63,576 nucleotides of DNA from the IMG/VR virus record IMGVR_UViG_3300005529_000035, positions 1 to 63,576 of that record, one strand, 5' to 3'. The position numbers were made by a program, and so were the translations under genes. The DNA comes from a virus. Of this stretch, positions 32,529 to 41,273 are shown one piece after another. Every line of letters starts with the position of its first letter. The first letter of the stretch is position 1. The notes under the pieces are model-generated. The model had not been told where the DNA came from. It made no database searches and saw only the letters and a list, made by a program, of their open reading frames with translations.

Positions 32529-34187
32529 TCAGGCCCACGACCTGACGTTCTGGCGGTGCGGGCGCGGGTCCTCATCCACCGGGGCGAACGACTCCGCATC
32601 CCACTCGTCGCTGCCATCCCACTGCTCACCGTTCACCAGACGGCGCCGGAACGGCACACCAGGCGCGGTAGCCCGGCTGATCTCCCGCTGCACCTGCCAC
32701 GGCCTCGCCGATGGTGCATGCGGCATGGACGTGACCGAGAACGCCTGGATCGCCGCGTCACCGTCGTCCGTGGACCGGCCAAGCCGCTCACGGATCGAGT
32801 CCTTCGACTCCACCGCGATCTTCCCGCCGGACTGCACCGACCACCCTGGTGCTGCGAGGTCGCCCAGGAGCATCTCGTCGTCGGGCAGGCACACCTGAGG
32901 GTCACGGGACGGGTCGAGCAGTTCCCGCAGGTTCCACCACGCCCACGACCGCGTGTTGACGAACTGGAACTCGCCAGACGCGTCGCGGATCTTCGTTCCC
33001 GCCGAAGCGTTGAACGGCTGGCACTCGCGGCCCATCTCACGCAGCCGGTCATACACCCCGGCGCCGATGCCGATCACGTCGACCACGGCGGTCAGCGGCT
33101 CGTCACAGCCATCCTGCGCGGCGACGACGCGGCCGGTGGTCTGCATGGTGTCTTCCTTGACCGACCGCCGCAGTTCGGTCAGGACCGGGCCGTGGCGGAT
33201 CGCCAGGACGGTGCGGTCCTCGCCGGTGCGGGCCACGTCCACGCCCACCGTCTTCGGCCACGCACCTGTGTAGCGGCCGGTGCGGTCCCACTCATACCAC
33301 CGCTCAACCGCGGCCTCAGCCCACGACAGCGGGATAACGGAGTCTTCGTCGCCGGCGTGGAACTCGCCCAGGACACGGTTAACGTAGATGGCGGACGCTT
33401 CGCCCCACTGGCGGGCGCGCTGTGCCGCCCAGTCCTGCGAGATCCGCCCGGCGGCTATGGCCTCGGCGAGGGTGACGTGGCGTGGTGACCAGTCCTCGTA
33501 GCCGGGACGGCGCTGCTGGATGTCATAGAACCGGCCCGCAGGGGCGCCAGGCGTGCTCAGGGCGAGCGCGAGCGCCTCACCCGTGCCGGAGAAGGCACCT
33601 TCGCAGGCGTCGAAGGTGCCTGCGGGGATGGCTTTCGACTCGTCGTAGATGAACAGCAGCGAGTCAGCGTGCGCGCCCTCGATGAGGGCCGGGTTAGTGC
33701 ACGCTGCGGCGAACGCGTTGCCGTGGTTCAGCCGCATGTTCAGGTTCAGCAGTTCAGCCCGGGTGAACGGCTGGTCACGGACCTTGTCCCAGTGCAGCCG
33801 CCCGGCCCACTTGTGGACCTCGGGCCACAGGTACTGGATCAGCTGCCGCCACGCACCTGCGGTCGTGACCGCTTTCCAGTCCGCGCCTGCCGCGTCACGG
33901 GTCAGGGCGAACCACAGCAGCGTCACCGCGGCGATCGTGGACTTCCCCAGGCCGTGCGGGCCGCGTACCGCCATCCGCTTGGCCGAGGGCAGTTCGCCGA
34001 TGATGTCCTGCTGGTAAGTGGTCAGCCCTTCGCCGCGCCAGTCAATGCAATCAGCGGCGAAGGCTAGCGGGTCGTTGTAGTAGCGGGCTACGCCCTTGTG
34101 GATCAGGGCGGCGCGGCGCTGCAGGTCCCGCAGGTACCGCAGGCGTTCAGGAGACGCCTGGACGATCAGCTGTTTCGGCTGCGGCAA
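32529..34187 (-). CDS. Terminase large subunit
   Basis: 552 residues. Walker A VRGPHGLGKS (~75-83), Walker B SLLFIYDESK (~176-185), and an RNase H-like nuclease with VGVDVARTGEDRT (Asp ~317) and AVVDVIGIGAGV. The C-terminus carries DGDAAIQAFSVTSMP. It powers and cuts DNA during packaging. Its 5' end overlaps the small subunit by about 40 bases. Confidence 0.9.
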   Translation of the reverse strand: MPQPKQLIVQASPERLRYLRDLQRRAALIHKGVARYYNDPLAFAADCIDWRGEGLTTYQQDIIGELPSAKRMAVRGPHGLGKSTIAAVTLLWFALTRDAAGADWKAVTTAGAWRQLIQYLWPEVHKWAGRLHWDKVRDQPFTRAELLNLNMRLNHGNAFAAACTNPALIEGAHADSLLFIYDESKAIPAGTFDACEGAFSGTGEALALALSTPGAPAGRFYDIQQRRPGYEDWSPRHVTLAEAIAAGRISQDWAAQRARQWGEASAIYVNRVLGEFHAGDEDSVIPLSWAEAAVERWYEWDRTGRYTGAWPKTVGVDVARTGEDRTVLAIRHGPVLTELRRSVKEDTMQTTGRVVAAQDGCDEPLTAVVDVIGIGAGVYDRLREMGRECQPFNASAGTKIRDASGEFQFVNTRSWAWWNLRELLDPSRDPQVCLPDDEMLLGDLAAPGWSVQSGGKIAVESKDSIRERLGRSTDDGDAAIQAFSVTSMPHAPSARPWQVQREISRATAPGVPFRRRLVNGEQWDGSDEWDAESFAPVDEDPRPHRQNVRSWA

Positions 34188-34743
34188 GCTGGCCCTCCAG
34201 CCGCGCGATCTCAGCCTCGATCACGTCGGACGTGATGACCTCAACGCGGGTCTGCACGGGTGCGTCGTAGCCGAGCATGCGGGCCCGGCGTTCCATCAGC
34301 GACCGGATCCGGTCGATGGCGTTCAGCGCCGGGCCGGTGTCGAGGACGTCCTGCCAGATGCGGACCGGCTTGCCATGCTCGTCACGGACGATCTGGCCGT
34401 CCTCGTCGCGCTCGATGCCGACGCACCGGGCGACGACCCGGCCGCCGGAGATGGCGAGGTTCTCGGCTTCGAGCACTTCCCAGGCGATGGTGATCAGCCG
34501 GTCGATGCGCTCGAGGTCGAGGCGTTTGGCTTCGGCGACGTCTTCGGTGGCCACGGACTGGAATGCGCGGCCGATGGCGTCGTGGACGGCGCCGGGTGAG
34601 CCGAAGCCGAGCTCGTTGGCGATCCGCTGCAGGGTCCAGCCCTTGGCGCGCAGTGCCGCGGCGTCAGCGTCGCGCTGCGCGGTTTTGATGGTGCGCGCGA
34701 AACGACCGCCGCCGTCGCGGCTGCGGTCGTTTCGCTGCGCCAT
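34147..34743 (-). CDS. Terminase small subunit
   Basis: 198 residues from ATG 34743 (MAQRNDRSRDGGGRFARTIK). A helix-turn-helix (AALRAKGWTLQRIANELGFG, then GAVHDAIGRAF) should recognise the packaging site. A central coil (KRLDLERIDRLITIAWEVLE) would mediate ring assembly. It sits directly before TerL in the late operon. Confidence 0.8.
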   Translation of the reverse strand: MAQRNDRSRDGGGRFARTIKTAQRDADAAALRAKGWTLQRIANELGFGSPGAVHDAIGRAFQSVATEDVAEAKRLDLERIDRLITIAWEVLEAENLAISGGRVVARCVGIERDEDGQIVRDEHGKPVRIWQDVLDTGPALNAIDRIRSLMERRARMLGYDAPVQTRVEVITSDVIEAEIARLEGQLAAAETADRPGVS

Positions 34744-34762
34744 GTTTTCGTCAGGTGTGCGG

Positions 34763-35116
34763 TCAGGCAGACGGCGCGGCCGGGGGCGGCACCTCGGCAC
34801 CCGCGGCGGTCACACCCGACGTGGCGGATGCCAGGTCGTTCAGGGCGCTGTTCACGCCGCTGAAGTCCAGCGACGGGTTGGCCTGCTGCAGCTGCGCGAT
34901 CTCGGCCTGGACGTTCTGCACGCCGGAGTTGATGGCCTGGACGTCGGTCTCGATGTTCGCAGCGGTCTGGTCGAGCTGGGACTGGTCAGACATGACGGTG
35001 TCCACCTTTCGGTGCAGTACGGACAGGGATTCCCGGATGGCGGTGAGTTCGCACAGGATGGCGCTGGGCGGGTCGGGGTGGTGGTGATGCCAGGTGAAGC
35101 CCTCGGCCGCGCTCAT
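34763..35116 (-). CDS. Small coiled-coil protein
   Basis: 117 residues, with a His-rich N-terminus (FTWHHHHPDPP) and heptad repeats (LTAIRESLSVLHRKVDTVMS, IETDVQAINSGVQNVQAEIA). The ATG overlaps the stop of the 35364 gene. It may be a virion protein at the head of the late operon. No family is recognised. Confidence 0.55.
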   Translation of the reverse strand: MSAAEGFTWHHHHPDPPSAILCELTAIRESLSVLHRKVDTVMSDQSQLDQTAANIETDVQAINSGVQNVQAEIAQLQQANPSLDFSGVNSALNDLASATSGVTAAGAEVPPPAAPSA

Positions 35117-35364
35117 GCGGCCACCGGCCTTGACGCAGCCTTGCGCCGCGGGTCCACGCCCGAGGTGCGCAGCCCGTTCTCGCGGACGGTCTTCTCCGCA
35201 GCGGCCACATCGTCAGGGTGGTAGAGCGGGTGGCCGCGTTCGGACAGGCCGCGGGCCTTGAGGTGGCCACGTGACACCCAGCAGCGGATCGTACCGGGAC
35301 TGCGGCGGGCCAGCGTAGCGGCCTGGCTGGTGGTGACAAGGCCGTCTCCCCGGGTGATGAGCAT
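35113..35364 (-). CDS. MerR-like / excisionase-type DNA-binding protein
   Basis: Eighty-three residues from ATG 35364, preceded by the same CGGGCAGGTGAGC leader as the 32458 gene. VTTSQAATLARRSPGTIRCW and VSRGHLKARGLSERGHPLYH form a winged helix-turn-helix as in Xis or MerR-type proteins. It could regulate the late promoter or act as recombination directionality factor. Confidence 0.7.
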   Translation of the reverse strand: MLITRGDGLVTTSQAATLARRSPGTIRCWVSRGHLKARGLSERGHPLYHPDDVAAAEKTVRENGLRTSGVDPRRKAASRPVAA

Positions 35365-35466
35365 GCTCACCTGCCCGGAAAAACCACAATGACCCGGAAC
35401 CGTGTGGCTCCAGGTCATGGATGTGCTCGCGGGGTTAGTGTTGCATACCCTGATCTGCGCGTCCAG

Positions 35467-36351
35467 TCACGCCGCTGGTGAATTTCCGCGGACCCGGTCG
35501 ATGTCCTCGCTGCTCACCGTCGCGGCGTAGAGCCTGGTCCAGGCGTGGTATTCCTGGTCGGTCAGCAGCCTGCCGCAGGCGCGGCATTCCGCGGCGTACT
35601 CGCTGCCCTGCTGGCGGACCAGCATCAGCATGTCGCACGCGGGGTCCGGGCATGGCACGTCGAGGCGCTCGGTCATGCGGGTCTCACCGAGCACCGAGCG
35701 GGACCGGTAGCGCAAGGCCAGGATCTCGTCGCCGGCGTCCGCGCCGGACAGGTCGACGGTCACGTCCGCATACCCCCCGGCGCGGTTGGTGCGCCCGTAG
35801 GCGCCTTCGGGGATGCGGGACAGGTCATGCAAAGGGTAACTGCGGGCCATCGGGTCGGCGGGCAGGGCGAGCAGGTGGTCCAGGTTGACGGCGAGGGTGC
35901 GGCAGAACCCGTCGACCATCCGGCCGTGATCGGGGCGGCGGCGCTGTTCCTGCGTGTCGGGCAGCACCAGCCCGGCGGCGAACCGCACCCGCTCATCCCA
36001 CGACGCGAGGATGTCGAGGTGCTCGCGGAGCAGGGCGTCAATGTCGGCGCGCAGCGGCAGCGGCGCGGTGCGGGACATGGTGACCCGCTCGCTGGCCTGC
36101 CCCTTGTTCCCGAGCTCGCAGTGCAGCCGCACCCACAGTTCCGGGATGTCGCCGAGGGACCGGTACACCTGCAGCTGGCACTTGGAGCAGAACGTTTCCC
36201 GGGTGAGTGCCGGGATGATGACGCGCTCCCCGTCGTCGCCGATGATGACCGTGGACCCTGAGCACCAGGTGTCGCGGGCGCAGGGATGCTGTGCGGCGTC
36301 CCGCTCGCCGTGGTCGGAGTGATTCCGGTAGGAGCGGTCGGGACGGGGCAC
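35467..36351 (-). CDS. Zinc-binding phage protein
   Basis: 294 residues from GTG 36351, with GGAGG four to five bases upstream (an upstream GTG abuts the SD). CARDTWCSGSTV and FCSKCQLQVY form a possible first zinc cluster. CPDPACDMLMLV and CRACGRLL form a classic second ribbon. The centre is helical (DALLREHLDILASWDERVRF). The layout recurs in actinophages, and no function is established. Confidence 0.6.
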   Translation of the reverse strand: MPRPDRSYRNHSDHGERDAAQHPCARDTWCSGSTVIIGDDGERVIIPALTRETFCSKCQLQVYRSLGDIPELWVRLHCELGNKGQASERVTMSRTAPLPLRADIDALLREHLDILASWDERVRFAAGLVLPDTQEQRRRPDHGRMVDGFCRTLAVNLDHLLALPADPMARSYPLHDLSRIPEGAYGRTNRAGGYADVTVDLSGADAGDEILALRYRSRSVLGETRMTERLDVPCPDPACDMLMLVRQQGSEYAAECRACGRLLTDQEYHAWTRLYAATVSSEDIDRVRGNSPAA

Positions 36352-36419
36352 AGTCACCTCCGGGCGGCTGGGTGTTGCAGGCCATGGTAGCCACGGAGAG
36401 TAATGGAGGCGTTACAGCC

Positions 36420-36509
36420 TCAGCTGCGGAACATGCCGCGCAGGAAGAAGACCAGGGCACCGAGCAGGAGCAGTCCCGCGAAGCAGGGAGCGGCAATGGA
36501 CCAGGCCAT
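36420..36509 (-). CDS. Tiny single-TM peptide
   Basis: Twenty-nine residues (MAWSIAAPCFAGLLLLGALV...FLRGMFRS), one membrane helix plus a basic tail. It lies in line with the membrane-protein genes downstream. Probably real, but too short for family assignment. Confidence 0.4.
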   Translation of the reverse strand: MAWSIAAPCFAGLLLLGALVFFLRGMFRS

Positions 36510-36527
36510 GAGGCTGAAGCCTAGAGG

Positions 36528-36806
36528 TCAGTTCTGCCGCCAGTTTTCCGGGCGCGGGTAGTTGCGGACGGACTCAAACCCCCGCCGCCATACGGAGCAG
36601 GTGAGGATCCAGAACGTGATGGCGACGTCCTGTGCGATCAGGGCGACGCCCACGATGCGGAGAATCAGCCCTGGGCCCGTGATGAGGAAGAAGAGGCCAG
36701 CAGCAGCCGGGCACGCTCCAGTGAGGATCCCGGCCTTCTCGCGGGAGTTCAGCTTTCGCCAGCCTCCGGCAATGCGCCGCGGGAGTCGCACGGTCACGGC
36801 AGTCAC
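36528..36806 (-). CDS. Two-TM membrane protein
   Basis: Ninety-two residues with two hydrophobic segments (~28-45 and ~48-68: AGLFFLITGPGLILRIVGVA, DVAITFWILTCSVW) and charged ends. It follows the DUF2637 gene and probably belongs with the transfer-like block. Function unknown. Confidence 0.55.
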   Translation of the reverse strand: MTAVTVRLPRRIAGGWRKLNSREKAGILTGACPAAAGLFFLITGPGLILRIVGVALIAQDVAITFWILTCSVWRRGFESVRNYPRPENWRQN

Positions 36807-36811
36807 ATTCC

Positions 36812-37816
36812 TTATCCTCCCGCAGCGTGGATTGGCGTGGGCGTCTCTCTCTTGATGCGGGTCACGGTGGACTCGGAGACCCCTGCCTTCTTGGCCACCT
36901 CGTCAAGCGGCATGCGCGGCGTGGCCTCCAGGATGGCCTTCACCTTCGCGCGTTTGCGGGCGGTCGCGCTGACGGTCTTGCGAGGCGTCTTCTGACGGGC
37001 CTTCTGACCGTCATTCTGCGCCTGGTCCTGACGGTCGATCTGACGGCGCTCGCGGCGCACGCTGACGGCCAGCTTGTCGCCTTCGGTGACGGCCCTGGTG
37101 ACCATGTCCCTGACGGCCTGTTCCCACCCTCCGGTGACGCGTGCCCTGACGGCCTGCGTGGCGGCGCTGGTGACGGCGTCGCCGAGGCGGCCGGTGCTGA
37201 TGGCTGAGCGCAGGAGTGACGGTGCCTTGCGGCGCCACTGCCAGCGGCCGTAGTGGGCGCGGGCGAGGTCGCGGGCGAACAGCCGGGCCTCTTCCAGTTC
37301 GACCGCCACCGGGTAGGAGGTGACGTTACGCAGCACCATCCGCTTGCGCATGCCCGGCGTCCGCCACGGCGAGAGCAGCCAGCGGGCCCGCGGGATGCGC
37401 ACGGTCTCTCCGTCTCGCCGCTTCGCCAGTTTGCGCCATCGGGTCAGCTCGAGGAACACGATCCACAGCGCCGGCATGACGACGTGCAGGGCGCGGCCAA
37501 GCCAGTCATGGGCGGCAGCGCCGTGGGCGTTGACGTAGATGGTGAACGCCGCCAGCACCCAAGCCAGGGCGCGGGGCACGAGATCGGAGCGGTGGGCGTC
37601 GATGGCTTTGCGGGCTTCGACGATGAGGGCCAGGATCCCGACGTCGATGCCGAGTGGGTAGAGCACTGACCAGCCGGGCAGGCCGTGCTCGTGCGCCAGC
37701 TTGGCGATCGTCTGGAACGACACGGCGAAGCCGATGCCTGCCACGCCGAGCAGGAGCGGGTTGTCTGCGACGACAGCGCGTGCGTGCTTGCTCATGGAGG
37801 GCATCTTGACCGCCAT
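36812..37816 (-). CDS. DUF2637 (SpdB-like) membrane protein with C-terminal HTH
   Basis: 334 residues from ATG 37816. Residues ~20-120 contain four membrane helices (LLLGVAGIGFAVSFQTIAKL, LGIDVGILALIVEA, ALAWVLAAFTIYVNAHGA, HVVMPALWIVFLELTRW). This is the DUF2637/SpdB arrangement of actinomycete plasmids, where it helps intramycelial spread. The long cytosolic tail ends in a helix-turn-helix (MPLDEVAKKAGVSESTVTRI). It is next to the TraB-like ATPase, strengthening a DNA-transfer role. Confidence 0.8.
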   Translation of the reverse strand: MAVKMPSMSKHARAVVADNPLLLGVAGIGFAVSFQTIAKLAHEHGLPGWSVLYPLGIDVGILALIVEARKAIDAHRSDLVPRALAWVLAAFTIYVNAHGAAAHDWLGRALHVVMPALWIVFLELTRWRKLAKRRDGETVRIPRARWLLSPWRTPGMRKRMVLRNVTSYPVAVELEEARLFARDLARAHYGRWQWRRKAPSLLRSAISTGRLGDAVTSAATQAVRARVTGGWEQAVRDMVTRAVTEGDKLAVSVRRERRQIDRQDQAQNDGQKARQKTPRKTVSATARKRAKVKAILEATPRMPLDEVAKKAGVSESTVTRIKRETPTPIHAAGG

Positions 37817-37880
37817 CGGTGATCCTTTCCGGGATTTCCGGCTCAACTCGTGGTCAGCGTGACGTGCGGGCCAAACGGGA

Positions 37881-38333
37881 CTACCGCGTCCTGCTCAGGC
37901 GCCGCCAGGCCGCCCACAGCGGCACCAGGGCAGCGCCGAAGAACACGAGCATCAGCCACACGTGAGGGGCTGCGGCACCCGTGACAGCCAGCATGGCGCC
38001 GAGAGCGATGAGGATCGCGGTCCACGCACGCCGCGCGCCCGGGTCGCTGCCCCGCATCTTCCAGATGAACCGCAGCCGCCTGCGGGCCTGGGCGCCTGCC
38101 AGCATGACCGCCGCCCACGAGGTCATGGGCAGGCCCTCGCGGCGCAGGATGCCGCAGGCGATCAGGACGGTGCCCGGGATCGTGAGGAAAGGCAGCCACG
38201 GCCACGTGTGACCCTGGGTCAGGCCCACAAGGCCGGTGAGGACACCAGCGACGGTCAGGAGCGGTCCTGCGATGAAGGACGCCACCACGATGCCGTCTGG
38301 CAGTTCGTGGCGGGCGGGGTGGGTGGTGGTCAT
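37881..38333 (-). CDS. Four-TM membrane protein
   Basis: 150 residues with four hydrophobic helices (GIVVASFIAGPLLTVAGVLT, FLTIPGTVLIACGIL, WTAILIALGAMLAVTGAA, WLMLVFFGAALVPLWAAW) and a basic loop. It resembles accessory membrane proteins in SpdB-type spread modules. No specific family is recognised. Confidence 0.6.
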   Translation of the reverse strand: MTTTHPARHELPDGIVVASFIAGPLLTVAGVLTGLVGLTQGHTWPWLPFLTIPGTVLIACGILRREGLPMTSWAAVMLAGAQARRRLRFIWKMRGSDPGARRAWTAILIALGAMLAVTGAAAPHVWLMLVFFGAALVPLWAAWRRLSRTR

Positions 38334-38343
38334 GGGGGTCTCC

Positions 38344-39021
38344 TCAGGCGTGGGGAACGAAGGCGTGGAAGGTCAGCAGGCCGGTGGCCAGCAGGAACAC
38401 CGGGGCGGCGATCACACGCTCAGGCAGAGTTCCGGTCGTGAATGCCGCAGGCTCCGGCAGCAGGTGATAGCGGCGCTTGGAGAACGGGAAGCCCAGCATG
38501 CAGCCCGAGTCCGTGAGCATGTCAGCGGCCACATGAGCTGAGCAGCCGAGCAGCACGGCGAGCGGTATCAGTGCCAGGCCGTAGCCGCGCCATATCACCA
38601 GGGCGGAGACTCCGATGGCCACGAGGTCGGCGGCGTGGCTGCGCAGGATCTTCAGCGCTTCGAGCATCCCGGAGACGCTGAAGGTGATGATGACCGCCAG
38701 GAACGCTTCTGCTGGCCAGGAGGGTAGGAAGCGGCAAGCGATCCATGCCAGCCCGGCGGTGACAGCGATGCCGAGGCAGGAGTGCGTCGCATGCCTGTGA
38801 CCGCCGGTTGCCTTGCCGACGATCCAGGCGACTCCCCGCGAGAACAGGCCCAGCGACCGCGAGACCGAGGAGCCGCAGTGGTCGATGTCAGGCCAGAGGG
38901 CCAGCGCCCCGGTGAAGGCGGCAAGCGTGATGACGCCGCCGGGTGGCGCGTGCATGACGAAGCCGCCGTAAGCCGCCCCTATGGCAGTGCCGGCCCAGGT
39001 GTGGGTCGCTCCGAGGCACAC
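38344..39021 (-). CDS. YdjM-type metal-dependent membrane hydrolase (DUF457)
   Basis: 225 residues from GTG 39021. MCLGATHTWAGTAIGAAYGG, LWPDIDHCGSSVSR, HRHATHS and AHVAADMLTDSGCMLGFPFS give the metal-binding His/Asp set of the YdjM/DUF457 family embedded among membrane helices. The family acts at the membrane and is often SOS- or phage-linked. Its promoter region overlaps the clt-like repeats. Confidence 0.8.
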   Translation of the reverse strand: MCLGATHTWAGTAIGAAYGGFVMHAPPGGVITLAAFTGALALWPDIDHCGSSVSRSLGLFSRGVAWIVGKATGGHRHATHSCLGIAVTAGLAWIACRFLPSWPAEAFLAVIITFSVSGMLEALKILRSHAADLVAIGVSALVIWRGYGLALIPLAVLLGCSAHVAADMLTDSGCMLGFPFSKRRYHLLPEPAAFTTGTLPERVIAAPVFLLATGLLTFHAFVPHA

Positions 39022-39105
39022 CGCTCAGCCCTCCGGGTGGAGGCCCGGCGCGGCCAGTGGCGGCCAGCTGCCCGCGCCGGGCGTCTGTGGGTGGATATGA
39101 CCCGG

Positions 39106-39243
39106 TTGGACTCTCCCCTCCTGGGAGTCCACGGGCCGCTCCCCTGAGTCCAGGCGGGAGTCCAAAATGGACTCCGGGCAGTCCAATCTGGTGTCCACTC
39201 GCGCGCGCGTGCGTAGGTGCCTACGGGCGGGCGGCCGAGTCCA
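39106..39243. repeat. Cluster of GAGTCCA repeats (clt/TRS-like)
   Basis: Six exact copies of GAGTCCA/TGGACTC (39107-39113, 39125-39131, 39146-39152, 39158-39164, 39168-39174, 39237-39243) and two one-mismatch copies (39179-39185, 39191-39197) sit in 137 bp immediately after the TraB-like gene. Two form a GGAGTCCA-AAA-TGGACTCC palindrome. TraB proteins of actinomycete plasmids bind 8-bp repeats (TRS) at the clt locus. This fits that pattern, but binding is inferred. Confidence 0.6.
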
Positions 39244-39248
39244 CGGGC

Positions 39249-41258
39249 TCACGGACGGCCTGCCGAGGCGAGCAGGCGGGAGTTCGCCTCACGGATGACC
39301 TCCAGCGCCGTCCAGACATCCTCGCCGGGAGCGGCCCGGTAGCGGCCCTTGCTGACGGCAGTCACCGAACCAGCGCTGACCAGCGCAGACAGTTGTGCCT
39401 GCACCCAGGAGCGGGACATCCCCGAGTCCTTCGCAAGATCACTAGGAGTGCGGCCATCCTCAGGTGCGGTCGTGACCAGCCGGGCGAAGGCGGCCTTGCG
39501 GCGCTCCATCTCGCTGGCGAGCTCGAAGTCCGTGGGGATCCGGGCCAGCGCCGACAGGGGAACGTCTGGCGTCTCCGCGATATCGGCCTCCACCTGTGCC
39601 GCCATCTCCACGGCGCTCTGGCTGGCGGGAGACGGCGCGGCGGGGGAGGGGGCAGCCGGAACCGGTGGCGGCGCTGGCGCCTGGTCCAGGCCCGCGCACT
39701 GCGGGGCGGCGGAACGGAACGCCTGCGGAAGCCGGTGCCAGCGCATGTCGTATGCCTCCTGATGATCATTCGCGTACAGCACCAGGGGAGTCCGCGACAG
39801 GGTGCTGTGGCGCCCGGCGATCTCCCGCACCAGTTCGTGTGGCATGTGCGGGCCGCGGGCAGCCTCGGACGCGGCCTCGGAACCAAGCTGGTAGTAGAAC
39901 GAGCCCTTGACGTTGAGCCGTGACGGGTTGAGCTTCGCCCAGTCGGACAGGGCGAACTGGCCGTGACGGTCGTCGTTGACGGCGAAGCAGATCCGGTGCT
40001 CGAGGTTGCCGCGGGTCTGCTCGGTGCGGACCGACTCACTTAGGGCCCCGTGCTGGGTGAGGACGATCACGTACACCGCGACACCGGAGCCCATGGACGC
40101 GATGGCGGCGAGCAGGTTGGCGCACTGGGTGTCGCCCCGGGCCATCGACGTGACCTCGTGGGTCTCGTCGATGATGATGAACAGCGCCGGGACTTCCCTG
40201 GTGGGGCGCAGCTGCTCGCTGCCGTCGTAGGCATAGGTGGCGCGCTGCTGGACTTCGGCGAGGGCAACGGTCAGCATGAGCCGGGCCTCGTCGATGGTGG
40301 TTGCCACCCAGTCGAGCGCGGCCATCCAGGGGCGGGTGGCCCGGCCGCCCTTCATGTCGATCAGCCACGGGCGGGCGTCGGCGCAGCCGGTGATGGTGGC
40401 CAGGAACGCGGACAGTTCGTTGGACTTGCCGCCGCGGGTGCGGCCGAGGATGAACCAGTTGACCAGCAGGCAGACCTTCACCCAGTCGCCGGATTCGGTC
40501 TTGCCGATCGGGGCGGGCTCGCTGATGGACGCCGGGGCGAGTGCCTGGTCCCATTCGATGTCGTCGCGCAGCGGGTTCTCCCGCCGCAGGTGGTAGACCA
40601 CGACCGAGGGATTGTCCGGGTCGACGTGGCCGCGGATCATGCCGTGCTTCACGTAGCCGCGCAGCGCGGCCTCGATCTGCGGGATGGCGTCCAGGAACTG
40701 CTGGCCGTGCTGCTTCCCGGCGTCCAGCTGCACCCGCAGGACTTCCACGTCGCGGCGGGGCTCGACGTCGATGACGCCGGAGCCTTCGCCGTGCCATGCG
40801 GGGCAGTGGTGCTGCCACCAGGCGTTCCACGACCGGACCAGGCGCACCGAGGACGAATGCAGGCGCTTGCGCTTGTGCAGCCACCACGGGATGCCCCAGG
40901 CCAGGGCCAGGACGCCCCCGGCGATCCATACTGGCTCGCTGAGCCCGTGGTAGGCGACGGCGGTCAGCCAGCCAGCACCGGCCAGCACGGAGCCGACCGC
41001 GTAGACCTGCTCGGCCGTGCGGTCCCACTTGTGCGGGGCGAAGAACCACACGCAGGCCAGGACCGCCGCGCCCGTGAGCAGGACAGGCAGCCTCCAGTGC
41101 TCAGCGAGCACGACCGCGGCAGCCAGGGTGGCCCCGGCGGGGACGGCCAGCAGCGGAACGGTGAGGTGACGGTGACGCCGTGCCCACAGCGGCACCAGCC
41201 ACGTCAGCCGTGGCCGGCCCGGCAGGGACGGCGGGTTGGGCGGTGTGCTCCTGGGCAT
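39249..41258 (-). CDS. FtsK/TraB-type DNA translocase
   Basis: 669 residues. Four N-terminal membrane helices (~33-126) are followed by a motor domain with Walker A ILGRTRGGKSN (~270-280), DMKGG near residue 301, Walker B ALFIIIDETHE (~358-368) and TQHG/TRGNLEHRICF. A Pro/Ala linker leads to a C-terminal winged helix (TPSDLAKDSGMSRSWVQAQL). This is the plan of FtsK-family TraB proteins, which pump double-stranded plasmid DNA between mycelia. The repeats right after the gene are candidate gamma-domain targets. Confidence 0.85.
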   Translation of the reverse strand: MPRSTPPNPPSLPGRPRLTWLVPLWARRHRHLTVPLLAVPAGATLAAAVVLAEHWRLPVLLTGAAVLACVWFFAPHKWDRTAEQVYAVGSVLAGAGWLTAVAYHGLSEPVWIAGGVLALAWGIPWWLHKRKRLHSSSVRLVRSWNAWWQHHCPAWHGEGSGVIDVEPRRDVEVLRVQLDAGKQHGQQFLDAIPQIEAALRGYVKHGMIRGHVDPDNPSVVVYHLRRENPLRDDIEWDQALAPASISEPAPIGKTESGDWVKVCLLVNWFILGRTRGGKSNELSAFLATITGCADARPWLIDMKGGRATRPWMAALDWVATTIDEARLMLTVALAEVQQRATYAYDGSEQLRPTREVPALFIIIDETHEVTSMARGDTQCANLLAAIASMGSGVAVYVIVLTQHGALSESVRTEQTRGNLEHRICFAVNDDRHGQFALSDWAKLNPSRLNVKGSFYYQLGSEAASEAARGPHMPHELVREIAGRHSTLSRTPLVLYANDHQEAYDMRWHRLPQAFRSAAPQCAGLDQAPAPPPVPAAPSPAAPSPASQSAVEMAAQVEADIAETPDVPLSALARIPTDFELASEMERRKAAFARLVTTAPEDGRTPSDLAKDSGMSRSWVQAQLSALVSAGSVTAVSKGRYRAAPGEDVWTALEVIREANSRLLASAGRP

Positions 41259-41273
41259 GGCGGGAACGTCCTC

